A DNA stretch of 64,000 nt from Vibrio variabilis (GTDB lineage: Bacteria; Pseudomonadota; Gammaproteobacteria; Enterobacterales; Vibrionaceae): the NCBI RefSeq assembly GCF_003263785.1, contig NZ_JYJK01000125.1, positions 1 to 64,000 of the forward strand, in the 5' to 3' direction. Under the pieces are notes generated by a model. It was not told the origin of the DNA, did not search any database, and saw nothing but the letters and a program-made list of their open reading frames with translations. Below are positions 9,162 through 18,879 of this stretch, in pieces. Each line of letters begins with the position of its first letter. Position 1 is the first letter of the stretch. The translations under genes and the position numbers were made by a program.

Positions 9162-10046
9162 TTACTGTGCTAGGCAGAGACTAAAGCTATTTGCCATCGA
9201 CTTTAAGAATACAAAGTAGCTGCCGTCTTCAACCGGAATATCACTACCCAAAGGATCAAGCTGTCCAACTTTTGTGCCAGTACCTCGGGTCACTGAGTTC
9301 ACTACAGCTGGTGTGAATTGTGGTTCGGCAAAAACACACTTTACTTGTTGTTCGCGCAATGTGGTTTTAATGGAGATTAACGTTTTGGCACCTGGTTTAC
9401 GTTCTGGGCTGACAGTAAAGTGGCCAAGGTTGTTCATCTTAAAGAATTCTTCATAGTAACCATAGGCATCATGAAACACGTAATAACCTTGGTCTTGTAT
9501 TGGCTCAAGCTTAACGTGGATCTCCTCAATGGTTTTATCCAAGGTGCGTTCGAAAGCGGCCAGCTTTTCTTGGTACGCTGCTTTATTGTCCGGATCAATA
9601 AATTGAAGCTTTGCGGAAATAGCACGCGCAACTTGACGACTTTGCTCAGGACCGAGCCACACATGAGGGTCAAAACTGCCGTGGTTATGGCCTTCATGAC
9701 CATGATCGTGTCCATCACCACCATACTCTCTAAGTGACAGACCTTCGATGTTTTGTACTGCAAGTGAGTTTGAATTGCCCTCTACTGACTTAGCTAAAAA
9801 CGTTTCAAGTTCGTCACCAAACCAAACCACGACCTCACTATCGCGGATTTTCTTCACATCCGATGGCTTAAGCGCATAGTCGTGAGGGGATGCGTTCGCG
9901 TTAAGAATCGACGAGGTAGACTGCCCTTCGATGATCAACTCATGGGAGATCATCTCAAAAGGCTTTATACTATTCAGCACTTGCAGCGCTTGCGCTTGAA
10001 ACGAAAGCAGTGAAGTAAGTGCTACAACTGGAATGTAACGATACAT
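9162..10046 (-). CDS. znuA: ZnuA periplasmic zinc-binding protein
   Basis: Substrate-binding protein of the ZnuABC high-affinity zinc importer. The frame extends to a TTG at 10073, but ATG 10046 has an AGAAGGA Shine-Dalgarno and begins a signal peptide (MYRYIPVVALTSLLSFQAQA), giving 294 residues. Zinc ligands are visible as SPHDYALKPSD, DPHVWLGP and VFHDAYGYYEEFF. The His-rich loop DHGHEGHNHG typical of ZnuA precedes DPHVW. Divergent from znuCB across a Zur-like palindrome. Confidence 0.95.
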   Translation of the reverse strand: MYRYIPVVALTSLLSFQAQALQVLNSIKPFEMISHELIIEGQSTSSILNANASPHDYALKPSDVKKIRDSEVVVWFGDELETFLAKSVEGNSNSLAVQNIEGLSLREYGGDGHDHGHEGHNHGSFDPHVWLGPEQSRQVARAISAKLQFIDPDNKAAYQEKLAAFERTLDKTIEEIHVKLEPIQDQGYYVFHDAYGYYEEFFKMNNLGHFTVSPERKPGAKTLISIKTTLREQQVKCVFAEPQFTPAVVNSVTRGTGTKVGQLDPLGSDIPVEDGSYFVFLKSMANSFSLCLAQ

Positions 10047-10080
10047 AGGGCTTAAAATCCTTCTGGCTTGCAATAGCTCA

Positions 10081-10100
10081 GAATGTTACATTATAACAAG
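10081..10100. promoter_or_regulatory. Zur-like operator between znuA and znuC
   Basis: The core ATGTTACATTATAACA closely follows the gammaproteobacterial Zur palindrome (ATGTTATA-TATAACAT with short spacer). It lies in the 79-base gap between the divergent znuA and znuC starts, where a single zinc-responsive operator could control both transcripts. Pattern match by eye. Confidence 0.7.
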
Positions 10101-10125
10101 ACGTAATTGCAAATGAGTTCTATTC

Positions 10126-10913
10126 ATGTCCGAACTGATTACACTCGACCAAGTCTCTGTCGAGTTCAGTAAACGAAAGGTTCTAGATAACATTAGCTTA
10201 ACCATTAGCCGAGGGGAAATTTTAACCCTTATAGGCCTAATGGTGCTGGTAAATCGACCTTAGTCAAAGTCATTCTTGGGTTACAAAAGCGCTATAAAGG
10301 CACAATTCGCCGCGCTAGCAAGCTCAAAATTGGCTATGTACCGCAAAAACTTAAACTTAACGATTCCTTGCCTTTGAACGTTGAGCGCTTTCTTGCGCTT
10401 GCGGGAAAATACAGTGCTCAGGAGCGATTAGACGCACTAAAACTTGTCGGCGCTGAGCACCTAATCTCAAGCAACATGCATCAATTATCCGGTGGGGAAA
10501 CCCAACGAGTACTGCTTGCTCGTGCTCTACTGCATCGTCCTGATGTTCTGGTACTCGACGAGCCAGCGCAAGGGGTAGATGTTCAAGGGCAAATCGATCT
10601 GTATGAACTTATCGATACACTTAGACATCGATTCAACTGTGCGGTATTTATGGTCTCCCACGATTTGCATCTCGTTATGGCCAAATCAGACAATGTGATT
10701 TGTCTTCACCATCATATTTGCTGTCAAGGCACGCCACAGACGGTAAGCCGTCATCCATCTTACGTGGCACTATTTGGCAGTGCGACTCAAGAAACACTGG
10801 CTTTCTATCAACATCAGCACGTCCATCACCATCATGATTTAGCAGGCGATCCTGTGGAAGGCAGTGCTTCACAATGTTCACATCATAAACATGGGCACTC
10901 GCATCATGATTGA
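10126..10913 (+). CDS. znuC: ZnuC zinc ABC transporter ATPase, frameshifted as sequenced
   Basis: Cytoplasmic ATPase of the zinc importer. From ATG 10126 the frame reads MSELITLDQVSVEF... to TLIG, and then breaks inside Walker A. Restoring one C at about 10236-10237 (GGCCT to GGCCCT) gives LIGPNGAGKSTLVKVILG and joins the downstream frame. That frame has the signature LSGGETQRVLLARALL, Walker B VLVLDEPAQGVD and the H-loop VSHDLH. The C-terminal tail is unusually His-rich (HHHHD, then HHKHGHSHHD). The stop overlaps the znuB ATG by eight bases. The exact rescue of the P-loop argues for a sequencing error. Confidence 0.93.
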
Positions 10914-11691
10914 GTTTTTGCTTCCATCCATCATTGCTGGCATCGGTATCGCTCTGATTGCTGGCCCACTTGGCTCATTCGTTGTTTGGCGCAGAATGGC
11001 CTACTTTGGTGATACGCTCGCCCATGCTTCTTTAATGGGTCTTGCGCTCGGTTTCTTGTTTGATATCAACCTATACCTAGCGCTAGTTATCTGTTGTATG
11101 GCTTTGGCTGTCATTCTGGTCACGCTTCAAAAGCAGCAGCTCGTGGCCACAGACACGCTGCTCGGTATTCTGGCGCATAGTGCGTTGTCACTTGGTTTAG
11201 TTGCCGTCAGTTTCCTCGATAACGTCCGCGTTGACTTAATGAGCTATTTGTTTGGCGATCTGCTGGCCGTCTCACCAACCGACCTTATTTACATCTATGC
11301 TGGTGTGACTCTGATCGGCGCTTTGCTGTTCGTGTTTTGGCGACCACTACTGTCTACGACGGTAAATGAAGATCTCGCGGCTGTAGAAGGCGTGAATGTC
11401 GACCTAATGCGTTTGGTCATCATGCTGATGGTCGGTCTGGTCATCGCCATTGGTATGAAGTTTGTCGGGGCGCTGATTATGACTTCTTTGCTTATCATCC
11501 CGGCGGCGACCGCTCGTAAGTTCACCACCACACCAGAGCACATGGCCCTCACCGCCTCCGCGATTGGTATTGTGTCGGTATTTTGTGGACTTAGTCTCTC
11601 TTGGTTTTATGACACGCCAGCGGGGCCGTCAGTGGTCATTAGCGCAGCTGGCTTTTTCTTACTTGCCCAGCTAGCTCCCGCTAGAGACTAA
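10906..11691 (+). CDS. znuB: ZnuB zinc ABC transporter permease
   Basis: Inner-membrane permease, 261 residues from ATG 10906 (the frame opens to a TTG at 10864, inside znuC). Alternating hydrophobic helices fit the metal-type ABC-3 permease family. The motif GSFVVWRRMAYFGDTLAHASL near residue 25 is characteristic, as is KFVGALIMTSLLIIPAATAR near 184. Overlaps znuC, so translational coupling is likely. Confidence 0.95.
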   Translation: MIEFLLPSIIAGIGIALIAGPLGSFVVWRRMAYFGDTLAHASLMGLALGFLFDINLYLALVICCMALAVILVTLQKQQLVATDTLLGILAHSALSLGLVAVSFLDNVRVDLMSYLFGDLLAVSPTDLIYIYAGVTLIGALLFVFWRPLLSTTVNEDLAAVEGVNVDLMRLVIMLMVGLVIAIGMKFVGALIMTSLLIIPAATARKFTTTPEHMALTASAIGIVSVFCGLSLSWFYDTPAGPSVVISAAGFFLLAQLAPARD

Positions 11692-11710
11692 ATTCTTTTA
11701 TAAGCACATA

Positions 11711-11743
11711 CAAAAAGCTCCGATCGTATGACCGGAGCTTTTC
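11711..11743. terminator. Bidirectional terminator between znuB and sucD
   Basis: AAAAGCTCCG and its complement CGGAGCTTTT flank a nine-base loop. A-rich and T-rich flanks on both sides serve the converging znuB and sucD transcripts. Confidence 0.85.
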
Positions 11744-11785
11744 TATTTTTAACTCTATTTCAAACAGAGAGCTAACGTGGAGTCA

Positions 11786-12658
11786 TTACCAACCGGTAAT
11801 TTCACGTAGACCTTTACCGATGTCAGCAAGGCTCTTAACTGTCTTAACACCCGCAGCTTCAAGCGCAGCGAACTTGTCTTCCGCTGTACCTTTACCACCA
11901 GAGATGATTGCACCAGCGTGACCCATACGTTTACCTGGAGGCGCTGTAACACCTGCAATGTAAGAGACAACCGGCTTAGTGACGTTTTCTTTGATAAATG
12001 CTGCCGCTTCTTCTTCCGCTGTACCGCCGATCTCACCGATCATCACGATAGCTTCAGTCTCAGGATCTTGTTCGAACAGCTTCAGGATATCGATGAAGTT
12101 TGAACCTGGAATTGGGTCACCACCAATACCAACACACGTAGACTGACCAAAGCCTTCATCGGTTGTCTGCTTAACCGCTTCATACGTAAGCGTACCAGAG
12201 CGCGATACGATGCCCACTTTTCCTTTCTTGTGGATATGACCTGGCATGATACCGATCTTACACTCATCAGGAGTGATAACGCCCGGACAGTTTGGACCAA
12301 TCATCACAACACCTGCTTCATCTAGGCGTACTTTTACGTCTAGAAGATCAAGCGTAGGAATGCCTTCTGTGATAGTCACGATAAGCTTGATACCCGCATC
12401 AATCGCTTCCAAGATTGCATCTTTACAGAAAGGTGCTGGTACATAGATAACTGACGCCGTTGCACCAGTGACTTCTACTGCTTCGCGTACTGTGTTGAAT
12501 ACTGGTAAGCCTAGGTGAGTTTGACCACCTTTACCTGGAGAAACGCCGCCGACCATTTGCGTGCCGTAAGCAATCGCTTGCTCTGAGTGGAACGTACCTT
12601 GACCACCAGTGAAGCCTTGGCAGATAACTTTTGTATCTTTATTAATTAGTACAGACAT
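11786..12658 (-). CDS. sucD: Succinyl-CoA synthetase alpha subunit
   Basis: 290 residues, the usual length. Forms with SucC the TCA-cycle enzyme converting succinyl-CoA to succinate with NTP formation. Visible are the CoA-binding Rossmann start (CQGFTGGQGTFHSEQAI), the CPGVITP segment and the phosphohistidine context GHAGAIISGGKGTA. The start overlaps the sucC stop by one base (TAATG). Last gene of the suc block. Confidence 0.97.
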   Translation of the reverse strand: MSVLINKDTKVICQGFTGGQGTFHSEQAIAYGTQMVGGVSPGKGGQTHLGLPVFNTVREAVEVTGATASVIYVPAPFCKDAILEAIDAGIKLIVTITEGIPTLDLLDVKVRLDEAGVVMIGPNCPGVITPDECKIGIMPGHIHKKGKVGIVSRSGTLTYEAVKQTTDEGFGQSTCVGIGGDPIPGSNFIDILKLFEQDPETEAIVMIGEIGGTAEEEAAAFIKENVTKPVVSYIAGVTAPPGKRMGHAGAIISGGKGTAEDKFAALEAAGVKTVKSLADIGKGLREITGW

Positions 12659-13824
12659 TATTTGCCCTCCGCTGCAGCAACTACTTTTTCCGCTGCTTCT
12701 GTTAGCGAGCTTGCAGCAATGATATTCAGACCACTTTCCGCGAGTTTTTGCGAGCCTAGAGGCGCATTATTACCTTCTAGACGAACCACAACTGGTACTT
12801 CAACACCTACTTCTTCAACCGCACCAATGATGCCATCTGCGATTAGGTCACAACGTACGATACCACCGAAGATGTTAACCAATACCGCTTTCACGTTGCT
12901 GTCAGATAGGATGATCTTAAACGCTTCTGTTACACGTTCTTTAGTCGCGCCGCCACCTACATCTAGGAAGTTAGCTGGCTGACCACCGTGTAGGTTTACG
13001 ATGTCCATGGTACCCATAGCGAGGCCTGCACCGTTAACCATACAGCCGATGTTGCCATCAAGTGCTACGTAGTTAAGCTCCCATTGAGCCGCATGTGCTT
13101 CGCGCTCATCTTCTTGCGAAGGATCGTGCATTTCACGAAGTTTAGGCTGACGGTAAAGTGCATTTGAATCGATGTTGATCTTGCCATCAAGACACAGAAG
13201 GTTGCCTTCGCCTGTGATAACCAGTGGGTTGATCTCTAGCAGTGCAAGATCGTACTCAGCAAACATGTTGCCTAGACCCATGAAGATTTTAACGAACTGC
13301 TTGATTTGGTCGCCTTCAAGGCCAAGTTTGAACGCAAGCTCACGGCCTTGGTATGCCTGTGGACCAACGAGCGGATCAATAGCCGCTTTGTGAATCAGTT
13401 CCGGCGTCTCTTCCGCAACTTTTTCAATTTCAACACCACCTTCCGTTGATGCCATAAACACGATGCGACGTGTTGCGCGGTCAACGACTGCACCAAGGTA
13501 CAGCTCATTAGCGATGTTAGATGCTTCTTCAACTAGGATTTTAGTCACTGGTTGACCATTCGCATCTGTTTGGTAAGTCACTAGATTTTTACCTAGCCAC
13601 TTCTGAGCGAATTCTTTAACACCGTCTTTGGTGTCATGAAGTTCCACGCCGCCCGCTTTACCGCGGCCACCAGCGTGAACCTGACATTTAACTACTTTCT
13701 TTTCAGTACTGATACGACCAGCAGCTTCGAACGCTTCCTGTGGGGTGTCACATGCGTAGCCTTCTGGTACAGGCAATCCGAATTCTGCAAACAGCTGTTT
13801 GGCTTGATATTCATGCAAATTCAT
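12658..13824 (-). CDS. sucC: Succinyl-CoA synthetase beta subunit
   Basis: 388 residues, standard length, with the ATP-grasp N-terminal part (MNLHEYQAKQLFAEFGLPVP, KCQVHAGGRGKAGGV) and the C-terminal CoA-ligase part (GGIVRCDLIADGII). Coupled to sucD. Preceded by a 186-base gap after odhB that carries two hairpins, so its level may be tuned separately from odhB. Confidence 0.97.
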   Translation of the reverse strand: MNLHEYQAKQLFAEFGLPVPEGYACDTPQEAFEAAGRISTEKKVVKCQVHAGGRGKAGGVELHDTKDGVKEFAQKWLGKNLVTYQTDANGQPVTKILVEEASNIANELYLGAVVDRATRRIVFMASTEGGVEIEKVAEETPELIHKAAIDPLVGPQAYQGRELAFKLGLEGDQIKQFVKIFMGLGNMFAEYDLALLEINPLVITGEGNLLCLDGKINIDSNALYRQPKLREMHDPSQEDEREAHAAQWELNYVALDGNIGCMVNGAGLAMGTMDIVNLHGGQPANFLDVGGGATKERVTEAFKIILSDSNVKAVLVNIFGGIVRCDLIADGIIGAVEEVGVEVPVVVRLEGNNAPLGSQKLAESGLNIIAASSLTEAAEKVVAAAEGK

Positions 13825-13936
13825 TGTGCGATTCCATTTGTTATATCCCTGAGGGATTTTTTATTTCCATATACCGAATGTCGGTAATACGTCTGTAGGA
13901 GTACTCGTTAGAGTCGCCTCTTGTGGGCTTACTAAG

Positions 13937-13992
13937 GAGCTAGACGTTGAGCTAGTCTAGCTCTATTTATTTTGGACGTCTATACATCCAAA
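13937..13992 (-). repeat. Hairpins in the odhB-sucC intergenic gap
   Basis: Two inverted repeats lie in the gap: GAGCTAGAC with its complement (13937-13963), and TTTGGA...TCCAAA around 13972-13992, just after the odhB stop. No long T run follows, so mRNA processing or stability hairpins are more likely than a full terminator. Confidence 0.5.
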
Positions 13993-14010
13993 ACAAAAAG
14001 CAACGCTTGG

Positions 14011-15216
14011 TTACACATCCAGTAGCAAGCGTGCTGGATCTTCCAGTAGTTCCTTGATAGTGACCAAGAAGCCGACTGACTCACGACCATCGATCAAACG
14101 GTGATCATAAGAGAGTGCTAGGTACATCATAGGTAGGATTTCTACTTTGCCATCTACCGCCATTGGGCGATCTTGGATTTTGTGCATACCCAAGATAGCC
14201 GCTTGTGGTGGGTTAATGATTGGCGTAGACATCAATGAACCAAACACGCCGCCGTTAGTGATGGTGAAGTTACCACCCGTCAGCTCTTCAACGGTTAGCT
14301 TGCCATCACGGCCTTTGATCGCCAGCTCTTTAATACCTTTCTCAACGTCAGCAAAACCTAGCGAGTCACAGTCTTTTAGTACTGGTGTTACAAGACCACG
14401 TGGCGTTGAAACTGCCATGCTGATATCAAAGTAGTTGTGATAAACGATGTCATCACCATCGATAGACGCGTTCACTTCTGGGTAACGTTTCAGCGCTTCA
14501 GTCACTGCTTTCACGTAGAAAGACATGAAACCAAGGCGAATGCCATGACGCTCTTCGAACTGATCTTTGTATTGCTTACGAAGATCCATGATTGGCTTCA
14601 TGTTCACTTCGTTAAACGTCGTTAGCATCGCAGTGCTGTTCTTCGCTTCAAGCAGACGCTCAGCAACACGTTTACGCAGACGTGTCATTGGTACACGCTT
14701 CTGACTGCGAGCCAGTACTGGAGCCTCAGGCGCCTGTGCTTCCGCTTTTGGCGCCGCTTTCGCTGCTGATAAGTGCGCTTCGATGTCTTCACGAGTGATT
14801 CGACCGCCAACGCCAGTGCCTTTCACGTCTGATGCTTGAAGATCGTTCTCAGCCAGCAAACGGCGAACCGCTGGGCTCAAAGCGTCGTTAGACTCTTCGG
14901 TTAGTGCAGCTTTATGGCGCTTATCTGGAGATGCTTCAGTAGACTCAGTGGTGTCCGTCGTCGGTTCACCAGCAACTGCACCTGGTTTAAGCTTAGCAAT
15001 CAGCTGCTTAGACAGTACTGTCGCACCTTCTTCTTCGATGATTTCTTCAAGAACGCCCTCTTCTGGCGCTGGTACTTCAAGAACAACTTTATCGGTTTCG
15101 ATATCAACGATAACTTCATCACGCGCTACCGCTTCGCCTGGTTTCTTGTGCCACGTTGCGACGGTCGCGTCTGCAACTGATTCAGGTAAGTCTGGAACCA
15201 GAATTTCAATAGTCAT
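14011..15216 (-). CDS. sucB: 2-oxoglutarate dehydrogenase E2 (dihydrolipoyl succinyltransferase)
   Basis: 401 residues. An N-terminal lipoyl domain carries the lipoyl lysine in DIETDKVVLEVPAP (near residue 43). A charged linker and a peripheral-subunit binding domain (SPAVRRLLAENDLQASDVKG, near 113-132) follow, then the catalytic acyltransferase domain ending in SYDHRLIDGRESVGFL with the active-site His. Core of the 2-oxoglutarate dehydrogenase complex with the sucA product; 29 bases separate the two genes. Confidence 0.97.
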   Translation of the reverse strand: MTIEILVPDLPESVADATVATWHKKPGEAVARDEVIVDIETDKVVLEVPAPEEGVLEEIIEEEGATVLSKQLIAKLKPGAVAGEPTTDTTESTEASPDKRHKAALTEESNDALSPAVRRLLAENDLQASDVKGTGVGGRITREDIEAHLSAAKAAPKAEAQAPEAPVLARSQKRVPMTRLRKRVAERLLEAKNSTAMLTTFNEVNMKPIMDLRKQYKDQFEERHGIRLGFMSFYVKAVTEALKRYPEVNASIDGDDIVYHNYFDISMAVSTPRGLVTPVLKDCDSLGFADVEKGIKELAIKGRDGKLTVEELTGGNFTITNGGVFGSLMSTPIINPPQAAILGMHKIQDRPMAVDGKVEILPMMYLALSYDHRLIDGRESVGFLVTIKELLEDPARLLLDV

Positions 15217-15245
15217 ATCTGTTTCTTCCTTTTTTCTTCTAGTTC

Positions 15246-18053
15246 TTAATCTAGGGTCAACGCGTCAGAAATTAACGCTTTTTGTTGTTTCAAGTGTACC
15301 GACATGTAACCAACGGCCGGAGATGCAGATGCTGGTCGACCAGCGTATTTCAAGTCAGCACCCGCAGGGATAGCTGCGCGGAAGTTATGTTGACTTGAGT
15401 ACCAAGCGCCTTGGTTTTGAGGCTCTTCCTGACACCAAACGAAATCTTGAGCATTGGTGTAGGCGGCAATCTTGGCTTTTACATCATCCAATGGGAATGG
15501 GTACAACTGTTCAATACGTACAATGGCAACGTCATCTTGCTCATTGTTGCGGCGCTGTTCGAGCAGGTCGAAATAGACCTTACCTGAACAGAACACAACA
15601 CGTTTGACGTTTTCTGGCTTGATATCATCAATCTCACCAATCGCCGGCTCAAATGTGCCTTCTGCTAAGTCTTCGATGCTAGACACACACAGCGGATGTC
15701 TTAACAGTGATTTAGGAGACATCACGATGAGTGGGCGACGCATTGGGCGAACCACTTGACGACGAATCATGTGATAGACCTGAGCTGGCGTCGATGGAAT
15801 CACCACTTGCATGTTTTGCTCAGCACAAAGCTGCAGGTAACGTTCTAGACGCGCCGATGAGTGCTCTGGTCCTTGACCTTCATAGCCGTGTGGTAACAGC
15901 ATTGTTAGACCGCACAGACGACCCCACTTTTGTTCACCAGAAGAGATAAACTGGTCAATAACGACTTGAGCACCGTTGGCAAAGTCACCGAACTGCGCTT
16001 CCCAAATAGTCAAACCACTAGGCTCAGCTGTCGCATAGCCGTATTCAAATGCCAATACCGCTTCTTCAGACAACACCGAATCAAAGACCTGGAATGGACC
16101 TTGTTTGTCGTGAAGGTTACAAAGCGGAATATAGGTACTCGCATCTTCTTGGTTGTGCAGTACTGAGTGACGGTGGAAGAAAGTACCACGACCAGAGTCC
16201 TGTCCTGAGATACGGATACGCTTACCGTCATCAAGAAGCGTTGCGTAGGCCAGCGTTTCTGCCATGCCCCAATCGATCATTTTCTCGCCGCTCATCATGG
16301 CAGCGCGATCGTTGTACAGTTTATTGACGCGACTTTGCAGTTTATGACTGTCTGGATATTGTCCAAGCTTCTGACCAAGAGCAACTAGGCGCTCAGTACC
16401 AACCTGACCACCCCACTCTTCATCCCAATCGCGACCAAGGTATGGAGACCAGTCAACTGAGTGCAGTGCCATTGGGCGCCACTCTTTACATACTACTTCA
16501 CCGCGGTCTAAGGCATCACGATATTCATTGATCATCTGCGTAGCGGTTTCAATATCGCTTTCGTCACGCTCAATCAAGACATCCGCGTACAGTTTGCGAG
16601 GCGTTGGGTGTTTTTTGATTTTCTGGTACATCAACGGCTGAGTCGCATTGGGCTCATCCGCTTCGTTGTGACCGTGACGACGGTAACAAACCAGATCAAT
16701 CACCACGTCTTTAGCAAACTCGTTACGGAAATCGAGCGCGATTTGCGTAACAAACGCGACCGCTTCTGGGTCATCGGCATTCACGTGGAAAATTGGTGCC
16801 TGTACCATCTTAGCGATGTCGGTACAGTACATGGTTGAACGGGTATCGCGTGGGTTTGAGGTAGTAAAACCAACTTGGTTGTTGACCACGATTCGAATCG
16901 TACCACCCACTTTAAAGCCGCGCGCCTGAGACATGTTGAAAGTCTCTTGCACAACACCTTGACCCGCAATCGCTGAGTCACCGTGAATGGTAATTGGCAG
17001 TACCATGCTGCCGTCTTTGTCGCCCAGGCGATCCTGACGAGCACGAACAGAGCCGATAACTACTGGGTTTACAATCTCTAGGTGAGATGGGTTAAATGCT
17101 AAGGCTAAATGCACATCACCACCCGGCGTTGCAAAGTCAGCAGAGAAACCTTGGTGGTACTTCACATCACCCGTGCCCCATGTTTCATCATGCTTACCCG
17201 CAAACTCATCGAACAAGTCTTGAGGCTTTTTACCCAAGACGTTGACCAGCATGTTCAAGCGACCACGGTGCGCCATACCAATCACGACTTCTCGCATGCC
17301 TTGGCTACCAGCATGGCGAATCAGTTCTTTGGTCATTGGAATGAGTGCATCACCACCTTCTAGCGAGAAACGCTTCGCACCTGGGAATTTTGCGCCAAGA
17401 TAACGCTCAAGACCTTCAGCAGCCGTTAGCTCTTCTAGGAAAGTGTGTTTGTGTTCGGAATCGAAAGAGGGTTGGCCAACCACTGACTCTAAACGCTGTT
17501 GAATCCAACGTTTTTGAGCGGTGTTTGTCATGTGCATGTATTCTGCACCGATTGAGCCGCAGTAGGTTTTTTGAAGTGCTTTGTGAAGATCGCGAAGCGT
17601 CATGCTTTCTTGGCCAATAGCAAAAGAGCCGACATTGAACGTTTCGTCTAAATCATCTTCCGTCAACGAGTGGAACGCAGGTTCCAATTCATCAACCGTT
17701 GGGCGTTTCCATAAACCTAGAGGGTCTAGATTTGCAGCTTGATGGCCGCGGAAGCGGTACGCATTGATAAGCTGTAGAACTTTTACTTGTTTAGCATCGA
17801 CCTCGGGGTCACTTACTTGAGCACTTGAATGCTTTGTTTCTTGAGCGAGTCGTCGGAAGTAATCACGGACACGTGAATGCGGCTGTTCAACCACATCAGG
17901 CTGCACAGGCAACCCATCAAATACACGTCTCCACTCCTCACTTACCTGTTCGGGATCACTTAGATACAGTTCGTAGAGATCTTCTACGTACGTTGCATTG
18001 GCGCCTGCCAAGTGTGAAGACTCGAGCCATGCCTTCATCACACCATTGTGCAT
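15246..18053 (-). CDS. sucA: 2-oxoglutarate dehydrogenase E1
   Basis: 935 residues, normal length. Thiamine-diphosphate-dependent decarboxylase of the 2-oxoglutarate dehydrogenase complex. Visible are GMAHRGRLNMLVNVLGK and the ThDP-binding GDSAIAGQG region. I chose ATG 18053 because AAGGGAAA precedes it; an ATG five codons inside is possible. Separated from sdhB by about 100 bases containing a hairpin. Confidence 0.97.
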   Translation of the reverse strand: MHNGVMKAWLESSHLAGANATYVEDLYELYLSDPEQVSEEWRRVFDGLPVQPDVVEQPHSRVRDYFRRLAQETKHSSAQVSDPEVDAKQVKVLQLINAYRFRGHQAANLDPLGLWKRPTVDELEPAFHSLTEDDLDETFNVGSFAIGQESMTLRDLHKALQKTYCGSIGAEYMHMTNTAQKRWIQQRLESVVGQPSFDSEHKHTFLEELTAAEGLERYLGAKFPGAKRFSLEGGDALIPMTKELIRHAGSQGMREVVIGMAHRGRLNMLVNVLGKKPQDLFDEFAGKHDETWGTGDVKYHQGFSADFATPGGDVHLALAFNPSHLEIVNPVVIGSVRARQDRLGDKDGSMVLPITIHGDSAIAGQGVVQETFNMSQARGFKVGGTIRIVVNNQVGFTTSNPRDTRSTMYCTDIAKMVQAPIFHVNADDPEAVAFVTQIALDFRNEFAKDVVIDLVCYRRHGHNEADEPNATQPLMYQKIKKHPTPRKLYADVLIERDESDIETATQMINEYRDALDRGEVVCKEWRPMALHSVDWSPYLGRDWDEEWGGQVGTERLVALGQKLGQYPDSHKLQSRVNKLYNDRAAMMSGEKMIDWGMAETLAYATLLDDGKRIRISGQDSGRGTFFHRHSVLHNQEDASTYIPLCNLHDKQGPFQVFDSVLSEEAVLAFEYGYATAEPSGLTIWEAQFGDFANGAQVVIDQFISSGEQKWGRLCGLTMLLPHGYEGQGPEHSSARLERYLQLCAEQNMQVVIPSTPAQVYHMIRRQVVRPMRRPLIVMSPKSLLRHPLCVSSIEDLAEGTFEPAIGEIDDIKPENVKRVVFCSGKVYFDLLEQRRNNEQDDVAIVRIEQLYPFPLDDVKAKIAAYTNAQDFVWCQEEPQNQGAWYSSQHNFRAAIPAGADLKYAGRPASASPAVGYMSVHLKQQKALISDALTLD

Positions 18054-18109
18054 ATTTTCCCTTAACCAGTAGTTTTCACGTATGCATCGGTCTACGCCGA
18101 GCTATAAGA

Positions 18110-18138
18110 AGCCGACTCTCCGGGACGTCGAGTCGGCA
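18110..18138. terminator. Terminator-like hairpin between sdhB and sucA
   Basis: GCCGACTC and GAGTCGGC pair perfectly around an 11-base loop. On the plus strand it is followed by AATTTTTA. On the minus strand (the direction of sdhB to sucA) only UUCUUAU follows, so it is at best a leaky attenuator there. Confidence 0.55.
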
Positions 18139-18152
18139 ATTTTTATTTGTTG

Positions 18153-18864
18153 TTACACCGAACGATTCACAAGCATTGATTTGATGTGACCAATGGCTTT
18201 CGTTGGGTTGAGTCCCTTAGGACATACACTGACACAGTTCATGATGCCGTGACAACGGAAAACACTAAATGCGTCATCAAGATTTGATAAGCGTTTCATC
18301 CGTTGCGGTATCTCGGCTGTCAATTAGCCAGCGATACGCTGCGAGAAGACCTGCAGGTCCGATAAACTTGTCTGGATTCCACCAGAAAGATGGACAAGAC
18401 GTGGTACAACACGCACACATGATGCACTCATACAGTCCATCAAGGTGAGCACGTTCCTCTGGCATTTGCAGATTTTCACGCGACGGTGGCACATTTCCTT
18501 CAGAAATAAGAAATGGCTTAACTTTCGCGTAGTTATCATAAAACTGAGTCATGTCGACAATCAAGTCTCGAACCACCGGAAGTCCCGGTAATGGTCGAAT
18601 GACAATCTTGCCACCCTCAAGCGCTGATAGCGGAGTGATACAAGCAAGGCCATTTTTGCCGTTCATGTTCAAGCCATCGGAGCCACATACCCCTTCACGG
18701 CAAGAGCGACGAAACGCAATCGTTGGATCTTGCTCTTTCAATAGTATCAGCGCATCAAGCACCATCATGTCCGACCCTTCGTCCACCTCTAAGGTGTAGT
18801 CTTTCATGTATGGTTTGTTATCTACATCCGGATTGTAACGGTAAAGAGAGAAATTAAGGTTCAT
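18153..18864 (-). CDS. sdhB: Succinate dehydrogenase iron-sulfur subunit, frameshifted as sequenced
   Basis: Iron-sulfur subunit passing electrons from SdhA to quinone. The first 188 or so codons read correctly, with the [2Fe-2S] cysteines in CREGVCGSDGLNMNG and a cluster CIMCACCTTSCPSFWW. Then an extra A in GATGAAACG (18294-18296) stops the frame at 18277. Removing it gives DERLSNLDDAFSVFRCHGIM, then CVSVCPKGLNPTKAIGHIKS and a stop at 18153, for a normal length of about 236. The last cysteine group lies beyond the break, so the as-written product would be inactive; I judge this a sequence error. Confidence 0.93.
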
Positions 18865-18879
18865 AGTATTGTCCTCCCT

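Noticed and set aside
10126..10913. znuC as a pseudogene
   Set aside because: The break is one base inside the Walker A motif, which is perfectly restored by adding a C. Neighbouring znuA and znuB are intact.
15246..18053. Many 60-140 residue frames antisense to sucA, purL, bamA and other long genes
   Set aside because: Shadow frames created by codon bias of the strongly conserved gene on the other strand.
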